64,000 nt of DNA, taken from NCBI GenBank assembly GCA_050251035.1, contig JBFWNN010000020.1, positions 1 through 64,000 of the forward strand, read 5' to 3'. Numbering within the stretch: position 1 is the stretch's first letter; each line of letters opens with the position of its first letter. The translations under genes were made by a program, and so were the position numbers. This stretch comes from Taklimakanibacter sp050251035 (GTDB taxonomy: Bacteria; Pseudomonadota; Alphaproteobacteria; Rhizobiales; Aestuariivirgaceae). This document shows positions 8,267-16,286 of this stretch, piece after piece. The notes beneath the pieces are model-generated. The model searched no databases and was not told where the DNA came from. It saw only the letters and a list, made by a program, of their open reading frames with translations.

Positions 8267-9268
8267 TTGAAAAAGCTTCTTTTCACCCTTCTGGCGTTCT
8301 GCGCGCTGCCCTTGACCGCGGCGGCCCAGGAAACGCTCACCGTCTACACCTATGAAAGCTTCGTCGCCGAATGGGGCCCCGGTCCCAAGGTCAAGCAGGC
8401 CTTCGAGAAGGAGTGCGGCTGCACGCTCAACTGGGTCGCGGTCACCGACGGCGTCGCCATGCTCAACCGCCTCAAGCTCGAAGGCACGGGCACGCAGGCC
8501 GACGTCGTCCTCGGCCTCGACACCAATCTGACGGCGGAAGCGAAGGCGACCGGCCTCTTCGGTCCGCACGGACAGGACGCCGCCAAGCTCGCGCTCCCCG
8601 TCACCTGGACCGACGACACGTTCCTGCCTTACGACTATGCGCATTTCGCGGTGATCTACGACACCGAGAAGCTGCCGCCCGCCCAAGCCTATAAGAGCCT
8701 CAAGGAGCTCGTCGACGGCGGGCCCGAGGAGAAGATCATCCTGCAGGACCCGCGCACCTCGACGCCGGGACTGGGCTTTTTGTTGTGGGTCAAGGCGGTC
8801 TATGGCGACAAGGCCGGGGAGGCCTGGGCCAAGCTCAAGCCACGCATCCTCACCACGACGCCCGGCTGGTCGGAGGCCTATGGGCTCTTCACCAAGGGCG
8901 AGGCGCCCATGGTGCTCTCCTATACGACCTCGCCCGCCTATCACATCATCGCCGAAAAGACCGAGCGCTATCAGGCGATGAAATTCGCGGAAGGCCACTA
9001 TCTGCAAGTCGAGGTCGCGGGCCTCATCGCGGCCTCGCCCGAAAAGGCCCTGGCGCAGAAATTCCTGGCCTTCATGGAAGGTCCGGGCTTCCAGGACGCG
9101 ATCCCCGAGAACAACTGGATGTTCCCCGCCGGCAAGACATCGGCGCCGCTCGCGCCAGCCTTCGACCAACTGGTGAAGCCCGACAAGACCTTCCTGTTCA
9201 CGTCCGACGAGGTGGCCCAGCACCGGCGCGCCTGGATCGATGAATGGCTCAACGCCATGAGCAAATGA
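8267..9268 (+). CDS. thiB: Thiamine ABC transporter periplasmic binding protein
   Basis: A 333-residue protein with a signal peptide (LKKLLFTLLAFCALPLTAAAQ) and the ThiB/TbpA opening ETLTVYTYESFVAEWGPGP, followed by FGLDTN-like, PYDYAHFAVIYD and DPRTSTPGLGFLLW segments typical of the family. It binds thiamine (and phosphates) for ThiPQ. The start is TTG at 8267, 6 nt after GGAGG. A GTG further upstream lies inside the riboswitch and is rejected. First gene of the thiBPQ operon, overlapping thiP by 4 bp. Confidence 0.95.
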   Translation: MKKLLFTLLAFCALPLTAAAQETLTVYTYESFVAEWGPGPKVKQAFEKECGCTLNWVAVTDGVAMLNRLKLEGTGTQADVVLGLDTNLTAEAKATGLFGPHGQDAAKLALPVTWTDDTFLPYDYAHFAVIYDTEKLPPAQAYKSLKELVDGGPEEKIILQDPRTSTPGLGFLLWVKAVYGDKAGEAWAKLKPRILTTTPGWSEAYGLFTKGEAPMVLSYTTSPAYHIIAEKTERYQAMKFAEGHYLQVEVAGLIAASPEKALAQKFLAFMEGPGFQDAIPENNWMFPAGKTSAPLAPAFDQLVKPDKTFLFTSDEVAQHRRAWIDEWLNAMSK

Positions 9269-10824
9269 CCTTCCGCTCGCCTTCCGCAACGACGCCGGCC
9301 GCGGGCACGGCGCTCGCCGCCATCCTCTTTGCCGTCATGGTCGGCCTCGTGCCCGTGGCGGCGATCGGCGTCGGCGAAGGCTTCGTCACCGGCCACATCG
9401 TCGATGCCTATGTGCTGCGCATCATATGGTTCACGCTGCTGCAGGCGGGGCTCTCGACCCTGCTCTCGGTGGCGCTCGCCATTCCGGTGGCGCTCGCCTT
9501 GGCGCGCGTCGACTTCATCGGGCGCGGCCTCCTGCTCAGGCTCTTCGCCTTGCCCCTGGCGCTGCCCGCCATCGTGGTCATCTTCGGCATCGTCGCGGTC
9601 TATGGCCGCACCGGCTGGCTGAGCCAAATCCTGGGCGAGCCGCTCAATATCTATGGGCTCACCGGCATCCTCCTCGCGCATGTGTTCTTCAATTTGCCGC
9701 TCGCGGTCCGGCTCGTGCTGCAGCAGCTCGATGGCATCGCGCCCGAAAGCTTCAGGCTCGCGGCGCAGCTCGACTTCACCGAAATGGCGCGCTTCCGCCT
9801 GATCGAATGGCCGCAGATCCGGAGCAGCCTCGGCGGCATAGCGAGCCTCATCTTCCTCATCTGCGCCGCGAGCTTCGCTGTCGTGCTCACCCTCGGCGGC
9901 GGACCGCAGGCGACGACGCTCGAAGTCGGCATCTACCAGGCCTTGCGTTTCGACTACGACCCGGCGCGCGCCACCGTCCTGTCGCTGGCGCAGCTCATCC
10001 TCTGCGGGCTCTTCGTGCTGCTGGCCGGGCACTACGCCAATGCGGTGCAGAGCTGGCCGGCGCTGCGCCGCGCCGCGCCGCGCTACGAGAGACGCTCCCC
10101 GGGTGCCACCCTGCTGCTCGGGATCGTCATCGCGCTCGCCGCCGCCTTTGTCGGCGTCCCTGTTCTCGCCATCGTGATCTCAGGGGTGCAGGCGCAGTTC
10201 GTCTGGCCGGCGCTCATCGCCGCGACGCTCACCAGCCTCTTCATCGCCGTCCCGGCGGCGGCTTTGAGCATCCTGCTCGCCTGGCCGATCGCCCTTGCCT
10301 CGGCCCGCGCCCGCAGCCCCAAATGGCGCTCGCTCCTCAATCTCACGGCCCTCCTCACTTTGATCCTGCCGCCCGCGGTGCTCGCCACCGGCTGGTTCAT
10401 CGCCGCGAGCCGCCTGGGCCTCGCTCTGTCTGCAGCGCCCGTCCTCGTCATCGCCATGAACGCGCTGATGGCGCTGCCCTTCGCGCTCGGCACTCTGAGC
10501 CCCGCGGTGCAGCAGGCCATGGCGCAGCATGACCGTCTGTGCGCCAGCCTCGGCATCGGCGGCGCACGGCGCCTCTTCCTCATCGATCTGCCGGTGCTGC
10601 GCCGTCCGCTCGGTCTCGCGGCGGCCATGGCCTTCGTGCTCTCGCTCGGCGATCTCACCGCCATCACCCTGTTCGGCTCGCAGTCGCTCGTCACCTTGCC
10701 CGCCCTCATCTATGCGCAGCTCGGCATCTATCGCATCGACGCCGCGGCAGGCTCGGCGCTCGTCCTGGCGCTGTTCTCCATGGCCGTCATCTCTGCGCTC
10801 GACAAATGGAGCACTCAAGGATGA
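9265..10824 (+). CDS. thiP: Thiamine ABC transporter permease
   Basis: A 519-residue membrane protein made of two fused permease halves, each with about six membrane segments, as in ThiP and the iron/sulfate-type permeases. The EAA loops that contact the ATPase are visible as ESFRLAAQLDFTEMARFRLIEWP (first half) and DRLCASLGIGGARRLFLIDLP (second half). ATG at 9265 overlaps the thiB stop (ATGA), and its own stop overlaps thiQ the same way, so the three proteins are translationally coupled. The length and position match the family. Confidence 0.94.
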   Translation: MTFRSPSATTPAAGTALAAILFAVMVGLVPVAAIGVGEGFVTGHIVDAYVLRIIWFTLLQAGLSTLLSVALAIPVALALARVDFIGRGLLLRLFALPLALPAIVVIFGIVAVYGRTGWLSQILGEPLNIYGLTGILLAHVFFNLPLAVRLVLQQLDGIAPESFRLAAQLDFTEMARFRLIEWPQIRSSLGGIASLIFLICAASFAVVLTLGGGPQATTLEVGIYQALRFDYDPARATVLSLAQLILCGLFVLLAGHYANAVQSWPALRRAAPRYERRSPGATLLLGIVIALAAAFVGVPVLAIVISGVQAQFVWPALIAATLTSLFIAVPAAALSILLAWPIALASARARSPKWRSLLNLTALLTLILPPAVLATGWFIAASRLGLALSAAPVLVIAMNALMALPFALGTLSPAVQQAMAQHDRLCASLGIGGARRLFLIDLPVLRRPLGLAAAMAFVLSLGDLTAITLFGSQSLVTLPALIYAQLGIYRIDAAAGSALVLALFSMAVISALDKWSTQG

Positions 10825-11516
10825 TCAGGCTCGCGGGCATCCATTATTTTTCCGAAGGCTTCGCCGCCGATTTCGATTTCGAGATCGCCAAAAGCGAGCT
10901 CGTGGCGGTGATCGGCCCCTCGGGCTCCGGCAAGTCGACGCTGCTTTCGCTCATCGCCGGCTTCGAGACGGCGCAATCGGGGCGCATCCTCCTCGACGGC
11001 GAGGACGTGACGACGGCCCTGCCTTCGGAGCGCCCGGTGACCATGGTGTTCCAGGACCACAATGCCTTCGCCCATCTCGATCTGTGGACCAATGTCGCGC
11101 TCGGCATCTCGCCTGCCCTCAAGCTCACCGCCGCCCAGAAGCAGTCGGTCGACGACGCCCTGGCGCGCACCGGCCTTTCGGCGCTGGCACGACGCAGGCC
11201 GGGCGAGGTCTCGGGCGGCGAGCGCCAGCGGGTGGCGATCGCGCGGGCGCTGCTGCGCGACGAGCCGATCCTGCTGCTCGACGAGCCTTTCGCGGCGCTC
11301 GGCCCAGCGCTCAGGCGCGAGATGCTCGACCTGGTGACGGCGCTGCAGAAGGAAAAGGGCTATACCGTCATGCTGGTGTCGCATCATCCGGACGACGCCC
11401 TCTATGCGGCGACACGGACGGCTTTCCTCAGCAACGGCCGGATCCTCGCTTTCGAGCCGACGCAGCTTCTGTTCAAACGCCGCGATCTGCCCGAACTCAC
11501 CGACTATATCGGCTGA
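10821..11516 (+). CDS. thiQ: Thiamine ABC transporter ATP-binding protein
   Basis: A 231-residue ABC ATPase: Walker A GPSGSGKST (about residue 33), Q-loop MVFQDHNAFAHL, signature VSGGERQRVAIARAL, Walker B ILLLDEPFAALGP and H-loop VSHHPDDA. The short length without a C-terminal regulatory domain and the FQDHNAF Q-loop fit ThiQ. Last gene of the riboswitch-controlled operon; it ends 3 bp before the convergent DUF2207 gene. Confidence 0.94.
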   Translation: MIRLAGIHYFSEGFAADFDFEIAKSELVAVIGPSGSGKSTLLSLIAGFETAQSGRILLDGEDVTTALPSERPVTMVFQDHNAFAHLDLWTNVALGISPALKLTAAQKQSVDDALARTGLSALARRRPGEVSGGERQRVAIARALLRDEPILLLDEPFAALGPALRREMLDLVTALQKEKGYTVMLVSHHPDDALYAATRTAFLSNGRILAFEPTQLLFKRRDLPELTDYIG

Positions 11517-11519
11517 CGA

Positions 11520-13448
11520 CTACCAGCCCGATCCGCCACCACCACCGCCACCGCCGCCCGAGGAGCCGCCACCGCCGCCGCCCGAGAAGCCGCCGCCCAT
11601 GGAGCCCGAGCTGCTGCCCGGTGGCGAGGAGGCCGATGAGGTGGTGGTGGCCAGGCTCGATCCGATGCTCTTGGTGAAGCCCCCCATATTGCCGGGGCTC
11701 CAATGGGACCCCGAATACCAGACGGGCGCCGCCGCCGCTCCCGCGGCCGCGGCGGCGGCGAGGACGGCGGCGAATTTCGCGTTCCACTCGTTCTCGCAAT
11801 CGAGCGCCAGGGCATAAGGCAGATAGCGCTCGAACAGCTCCGGCGTCTTCTCCGGCGGATGCAGCACCTTGAGGCGCTCCTCCTCGGCCGTCGTCATATA
11901 CATGCGGAAGCCTTCGATCTGATCGAGACGCTTGCGCCCCGTGATGGTCGGCGCCCGCAGCAGCCGGTGGAAGACAAAGCCCATGACGATGAGCACAAGA
12001 GCGCCGCCGGCAAAAGCATAGAGGCCGGGCGAGGAAGAGCCCTGCACGAGAATGGCACCCGGCACGACACCGCCGGCGACAAAAAAGGGCAAGAGGAATC
12101 CGAGCGAGAAGATCGACTTGATCCAGGCCCAGATGCCTCTCGTCTGCAACATGCCCTTCACCCAGACCCAGCTGATCGCAATCAGCACCGCCCACCAGCC
12201 GCCGGTCCAAAGGGAGAGAAAGAAGCCGAGAAAGGCATCGTCAGCCGGCAGGAGCGCCGTCGCGCCCAACAGAGCCAGAACGGAAATCGCCACACCGCCC
12301 CACAGCCATTTGAGATTGCGCAAGAAGGAGACACCTTCATGCTCCTTCTCGAGCGTGTCCTCGACCGCGCTCTTCATGGCGCGCACGCTCTCGTAATTCG
12401 CCTTTTTGAGCTGGGTCTTGCCGCGCGGAATGGCCTTGTAGAGGGCGGCCTCGGCCTGGGTCAGCGGCTGGCTCTGGTCGTCGAGACGCTGGATCGCGAA
12501 ATCACCGTCGTCGTCGAATATCTTCAGGCGCTTCTTGACGGCGAGGCCGACCAGCGAGGAGGCGAAGGACTTATCGTCGAACTTCTGCTTCCAGACATAG
12601 CGCATGCCGGCGGGCCCGAGACCGGCCGGCGGCGTGAACAGCGGGATGATCGTCCCCGCGGGCGGATCGCGGCCGACCCTGAGCCAAGCGAAGAGATAAT
12701 AGGCGAAGGACAGGAGAACGCCGCCGATGATGGCGAAAAACCCGAGATTGTCCTTGATCGCGTCCTTCGTCTTCTCGATCTCGGTCGGCGGGGTCACGAA
12801 GCCCTTCGGCCAGCCGACGGCGACGGTGAAGCCCTCGCCCGGATTGAGCGCGCGCGTGGTGCGCGCCTGATAGCGGTCGCCCGTCGACTGGACGGCCTCG
12901 GCATCATGTCCACTCTCGCCTTGCCTGCCCGTATATTCGGCATGCTGCTTGATCGCGGCTCCGGGCGGCAGCTGGATAAGGGCTTCCGCCCGCTCGATCG
13001 GGAAGGTCCAGGAATTCCCGGTCACATTCCAGTAGAGCTCGTCAAAGCCCTCGAAATAGCCGAGCTGGCGCGTCGTCCGGTAGGTGATCTCATAGACATG
13101 CGGGCCATTGTCCAGGAACACATCGGCGCTGCCGATGCGGATGCGCTTGCCGTTGTCGATCGAGAGCACCGTATAGGGCTCGTCACGCCCGTCGCGCTTC
13201 ACGCCCAGGACCTCGAAGCCCACGACATAGGCAAGGCCCTTGTTGTCGCGATATTCGGTGGGGAAGTCGCGGTTGATCCCGCGCTTGATCTCGTTGCCTT
13301 CCGAGACGAGAGCGATCGTCTCCTTCACCGTCAGTGCCGAGTCGGCGCCGACCGCGACTTCACTGGCGAAGGACGTGATACGCTCGGCGGCCGCTGCCTG
13401 GCCCGCGCTCGCGAGCAGCAGCGCCAGGACGAACAGCAGGGCGCGCAT
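11520..13448 (-). CDS. DUF2207 domain membrane protein with glycine-rich tail
   Basis: A 642-residue protein: signal peptide (MRALLFVLALLLASAGQAAAAE), a secreted beta-rich DUF2207 domain (ITSFASEVAVGADSALTVKETI), a membrane segment near residue 235-255, a cytoplasmic part, two or three further membrane segments near residues 390-490, and a C-terminal tail that is almost all glycine and serine. The molecular function of DUF2207 is not established; it is usually found beside LemA, as here (3-bp gap). The glycine-rich end is characteristic of the family, not a sequencing artefact. Confidence 0.9.
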   Translation of the reverse strand: MRALLFVLALLLASAGQAAAAERITSFASEVAVGADSALTVKETIALVSEGNEIKRGINRDFPTEYRDNKGLAYVVGFEVLGVKRDGRDEPYTVLSIDNGKRIRIGSADVFLDNGPHVYEITYRTTRQLGYFEGFDELYWNVTGNSWTFPIERAEALIQLPPGAAIKQHAEYTGRQGESGHDAEAVQSTGDRYQARTTRALNPGEGFTVAVGWPKGFVTPPTEIEKTKDAIKDNLGFFAIIGGVLLSFAYYLFAWLRVGRDPPAGTIIPLFTPPAGLGPAGMRYVWKQKFDDKSFASSLVGLAVKKRLKIFDDDGDFAIQRLDDQSQPLTQAEAALYKAIPRGKTQLKKANYESVRAMKSAVEDTLEKEHEGVSFLRNLKWLWGGVAISVLALLGATALLPADDAFLGFFLSLWTGGWWAVLIAISWVWVKGMLQTRGIWAWIKSIFSLGFLLPFFVAGGVVPGAILVQGSSSPGLYAFAGGALVLIVMGFVFHRLLRAPTITGRKRLDQIEGFRMYMTTAEEERLKVLHPPEKTPELFERYLPYALALDCENEWNAKFAAVLAAAAAAGAAAAPVWYSGSHWSPGNMGGFTKSIGSSLATTTSSASSPPGSSSGSMGGGFSGGGGGGSSGGGGGGGGGSGW

Positions 13449-13451
13449 GGT

Positions 13452-14021
13452 CTATGACGACGCCTTGTTGAATTCCACCTTGGGCACCTGGCGGGCCGCC
13501 TGATCGCCGATCTCGAAGAACTCGGCCTTGGTGAACTGGAAGAAGCCTGAGATGATGTTGGTGGGGAAGGATTCGATCATGGTGTTGAAGTTGCGCACCG
13601 CGCCATTGTAATAGCGGCGCGAGAGCTGGATCTCGTCCTCGACGCCGGCAAGCTTGTCCTGGAGATCGCGGAAATTCGCATCGGCCTTGAGCTCGGGATA
13701 AGCCTCGGCGATGGCGAAGAGCCGGCCGAGCATGCCGGTCATCGCCTGGCTCACTTGCGATTGCTCGGTGACCGTGCCGCCGGAGATGCTCTTGGCGCGC
13801 AATTCGGCGATGTCGCGGAACAATTTGTCCTCATGCGCGGCATAGCCCTTCACCGTCTCGACGAGATTGGGGATGAGATCGGCCCTGCGGCGCAATTGCA
13901 CGTCGATGCCGCTCCAGCCCTCGGCCACCAGGTTCTTGTTCTTGACCAGCGCGTTATAGGCATAGACCAGGTAGCCACCGACGACGACGACGGCGATCAG
14001 CAATATGACGCCCAGCGACAT
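13452..14021 (-). CDS. lemA: LemA family protein
   Basis: A 189-residue LemA protein: one N-terminal membrane anchor (MSLGVILLIAVVVVGGYLVYAYN) and an extracytoplasmic helical bundle with the family motif EGWSGIDVQLRRRADLIPNLVETVKGYA and the closing RYYNGAVRNFN...FP. Its role in cell-envelope biology is poorly defined. It is translated just before the DUF2207 gene, the usual partner, so the two probably form a complex. Confidence 0.94.
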   Translation of the reverse strand: MSLGVILLIAVVVVGGYLVYAYNALVKNKNLVAEGWSGIDVQLRRRADLIPNLVETVKGYAAHEDKLFRDIAELRAKSISGGTVTEQSQVSQAMTGMLGRLFAIAEAYPELKADANFRDLQDKLAGVEDEIQLSRRYYNGAVRNFNTMIESFPTNIISGFFQFTKAEFFEIGDQAARQVPKVEFNKASS

Positions 14022-14082
14022 TGATTCCTCCCCTTCAGTGACGGTCGGGGAGTATCGGCGGGGCGGGTGAGCCGATCAAGGC

Positions 14083-14112
14083 AAAATAAAATGGCGGCCC
14101 CGAGGGACCGCC
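14083..14112 (-). terminator. Rho-independent terminator after the first permease gene
   Basis: Read on the minus strand, GGCGGTCCC and GGGGCCGCC form a 9-bp GC-rich stem with one G-U pair, followed directly by ATTTTATTTTG. It lies 28 bp after the permease stop codon. Confidence 0.8.
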
Positions 14113-14139
14113 ACTCGCGCCCACAAAAGCTGTGGTCCG

Positions 14140-15957
14140 TCAAGACGGCAGGATGAAGATCCAGTTGGCGATGAGGACAACGATCAGGCCCGCCGCCAGG
14201 GCGAGATAAGGCAGCATCCCCGCCTTGCGCTCACCCAAATCACCTTCCTTGAGCCCCAGATCAGCCAATGCCGCCGCCGGGAAGCGGCCGCCATCCTGCA
14301 CGAAGTGGCGGAAAGCGAAGACCGGAAGGATCAGGGCCGCGAAAGCGAGACCGACCCACAAGGCATTGGAATAGCCCCACACTTTCGCACCGGCGCCCAG
14401 GAATATCGCATTGACGAAAGCGAGCACCGTGTTGAGGCCGATGAGCCAGGTCGGCGCCTTCCACGGGCGCGCGACATGACCCGAATCGACGCGATGAATC
14501 CAGCCGGCATTGAGATTGAGGAAGTTGAAGATGATGTAGCCGACGTTCGACACGGCGAGCACGAAGAAGTAGCCCGCTATGTCGGAAGCGATGGCGAGGA
14601 GGATCAGATTGAAGCCGAAATCCGTCCACATCGCGCGCGTCGGCGCGCCGTGCTCGTTGACATGGGTCAGATAACGCGGCAGCCAGCCGTCCTTCGAACC
14701 CTGATAGAGCGTGCGCGAGGAGCCCGCCATCGCCGTCATGATGGCGAGGAAGAGCGCCAGGATCATCAGGATGACCAGGATCTGCGTCACCACCTTGCCG
14801 CCGCCCACCATCGCGGCGAGCGCCTCGCCGATGCCGGTGCCGTCGACGATGCCGGGCGCCAGCATGCCGGCATGGCCGAGCACGCCCTGGAAGGTGAAGG
14901 GAATGAGGAAGAAGAACAGAATGCAGAGCAGGCCCGAATAGAAGATCGCCTTGAACGTGTCGGTCTTGGGGTTCTTCAGTTCGCGTGTATAGCAGACCGC
15001 CGTCTCGAAGCCGTAGGTCGACCAGGCGGCGATGTAGAGGCCGCCTAAGAACAGCGTCCAGCCGCCGATGGTCCAGGCGCCGTCGACACCCGAATAGGCC
15101 GCGGTCGGCGGCACCAGGCCGGTCACATTCATCGAGTCGATGTGGCCCAGGAGAATGGGCAGCACGCCGATGACGACGAGCGGCACCAGCACGATGATGG
15201 CGAGCCATTTCTGGGCGCCCGCGGTCGAGGCGATGCCGCGATGCTGGATGGCGAAGATGATCAGCATCAGGATGGCGCCGATGAAGAAGGTGGCGTTGAG
15301 ATTGGCCTGCGCCAGGAACGGGATCGGGAAGGTGAACAGCGACCAGGTGCGGATCGCCGGCGTGAGGGCCGCGACCCCGTCCTGCGTCAGGAGTGCGGTC
15401 ATCGCGTCCTGCGCCGTCTTGCCGGCATTGGCGGTGAGCCATTCCACCACCCGCGGCGATTCTGCTGTCAGTGTCGCGGCATTGGCCGCAACCCAGTCGA
15501 GCACGGCCTGCGAATCGGCAGCCGGGATCGGGAAGAGTGCATTCAATATGTAGCCCGCGGCGATGGCGCAGCCGAGCGAGAGCACCGGCGACCAGGCGAA
15601 CCAGTTGCACCACACCGACAAGGGCGCGATGAATTTCGAGTAGCGCAGCCACGCCGTCGCGCCATAGACCGAGGCGCCGCCCGACTTGTTGCCGAACATG
15701 CCGGCGATCTCGGCATAGGTGAAGGACTGCAGGAAGCCCATGATCATGGAGATCATCCAGACCAGGAAAGCGAGCTTGCCGGTCGTGCCGGCAATGCCGC
15801 CGATCGAGAAGAGCACCAGCGGCGGAACGCCCGCCGCCACCCAGAAGGCGCCGCGCCAGTCGATGGCGCGGTGCAACTCGCCGGTCTCGGTCGTAACCAA
15901 GCCCGGCGAAACCGTCGTCGCGCTGGAGACCATGCCAGCGCCCTGTTTCGTCGTCAT
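14140..15957 (-). CDS. APC-family permease, copy 1 (putative methylated-amine transporter)
   Basis: A 605-residue protein of the amino acid-polyamine-organocation superfamily with about twelve membrane segments, including IGGIAGTTGKLAFLVW and MSMIMGFLQSF... in the first third. A large insert of low hydrophobicity near residues 125-190 is unusual for the family and shared with copy 2. I chose ATG at 15957 (MTTKQGAG) because GGAG precedes it by 9 nt and copy 2 starts at the same residue. Substrate is not readable; the operator array and position next to tdm suggest TMA, TMAO or a downstream methylamine. Very similar to copy 2 along its whole length, so a tandem duplication. Confidence 0.85.
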   Translation of the reverse strand: MTTKQGAGMVSSATTVSPGLVTTETGELHRAIDWRGAFWVAAGVPPLVLFSIGGIAGTTGKLAFLVWMISMIMGFLQSFTYAEIAGMFGNKSGGASVYGATAWLRYSKFIAPLSVWCNWFAWSPVLSLGCAIAAGYILNALFPIPAADSQAVLDWVAANAATLTAESPRVVEWLTANAGKTAQDAMTALLTQDGVAALTPAIRTWSLFTFPIPFLAQANLNATFFIGAILMLIIFAIQHRGIASTAGAQKWLAIIVLVPLVVIGVLPILLGHIDSMNVTGLVPPTAAYSGVDGAWTIGGWTLFLGGLYIAAWSTYGFETAVCYTRELKNPKTDTFKAIFYSGLLCILFFFLIPFTFQGVLGHAGMLAPGIVDGTGIGEALAAMVGGGKVVTQILVILMILALFLAIMTAMAGSSRTLYQGSKDGWLPRYLTHVNEHGAPTRAMWTDFGFNLILLAIASDIAGYFFVLAVSNVGYIIFNFLNLNAGWIHRVDSGHVARPWKAPTWLIGLNTVLAFVNAIFLGAGAKVWGYSNALWVGLAFAALILPVFAFRHFVQDGGRFPAAALADLGLKEGDLGERKAGMLPYLALAAGLIVVLIANWIFILPS

Positions 15958-16186
15958 GAGCGACATCTCCATGTGTTGAGGTGACACGGGCCGCCCAGCG
16001 CCGAGGGCGCCCCATCGGAACGGCTGTGACAAGGACAATGGGAGAGAGGCCGGTGAAGCGCCGCGGCGCCTGCCTTCCTTGATGACCACGCCAGTCCGGA
16101 TCTGTGTCCGGTTTTGAGCATGAGCGTTTCCCCACGATCCGCCCTAGCGGGCGAGCCGCATCGTCGCGGCTCAGGGGATGCTAAAA

Positions 16187-16232
16187 TGGTATGCTTTTGG
16201 TTTCAAGTGGTAATAATTGGTCGTTATAAGGT
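16187..16232 (-). promoter_or_regulatory. Phased NCCA repeat array upstream of permease copy 1
   Basis: On the + strand TGGT occurs at 16187, 16198, 16208 and 16218 and AGGT at 16229; on the coding strand these are ACCA/ACCT elements stepped by 11, 10, 10 and 11 bp. A TAGCAT that could be a -10 box follows the array in the direction of transcription. The rest of the 329-bp gap (15958-16286) holds a hairpin and nothing else I can identify. Confidence 0.7.
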
Positions 16233-16242
16233 CCGATTTTGG

Positions 16243-16274
16243 GCCCCATCCGGAGGCTATGCTCTGGATGGGGC
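16243..16274. other. Hairpin downstream of permease copy 2
   Basis: GCCCCATCC and GGATGGGGC form a 9-bp perfect stem with a 14-nt loop, 13 bp after the stop codon of permease copy 2. No U tract follows on the minus strand, so it is either a weak terminator or a 3'-end stabilising structure. It lies between that gene and the array of copy 1. Confidence 0.5.
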
Positions 16275-16286
16275 GCAATCCGCAGT

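Noticed and set aside
16243..16274. Hairpin after permease copy 2 as a rho-independent terminator
   Set aside because: No U tract on the minus strand. Kept only as a hairpin.
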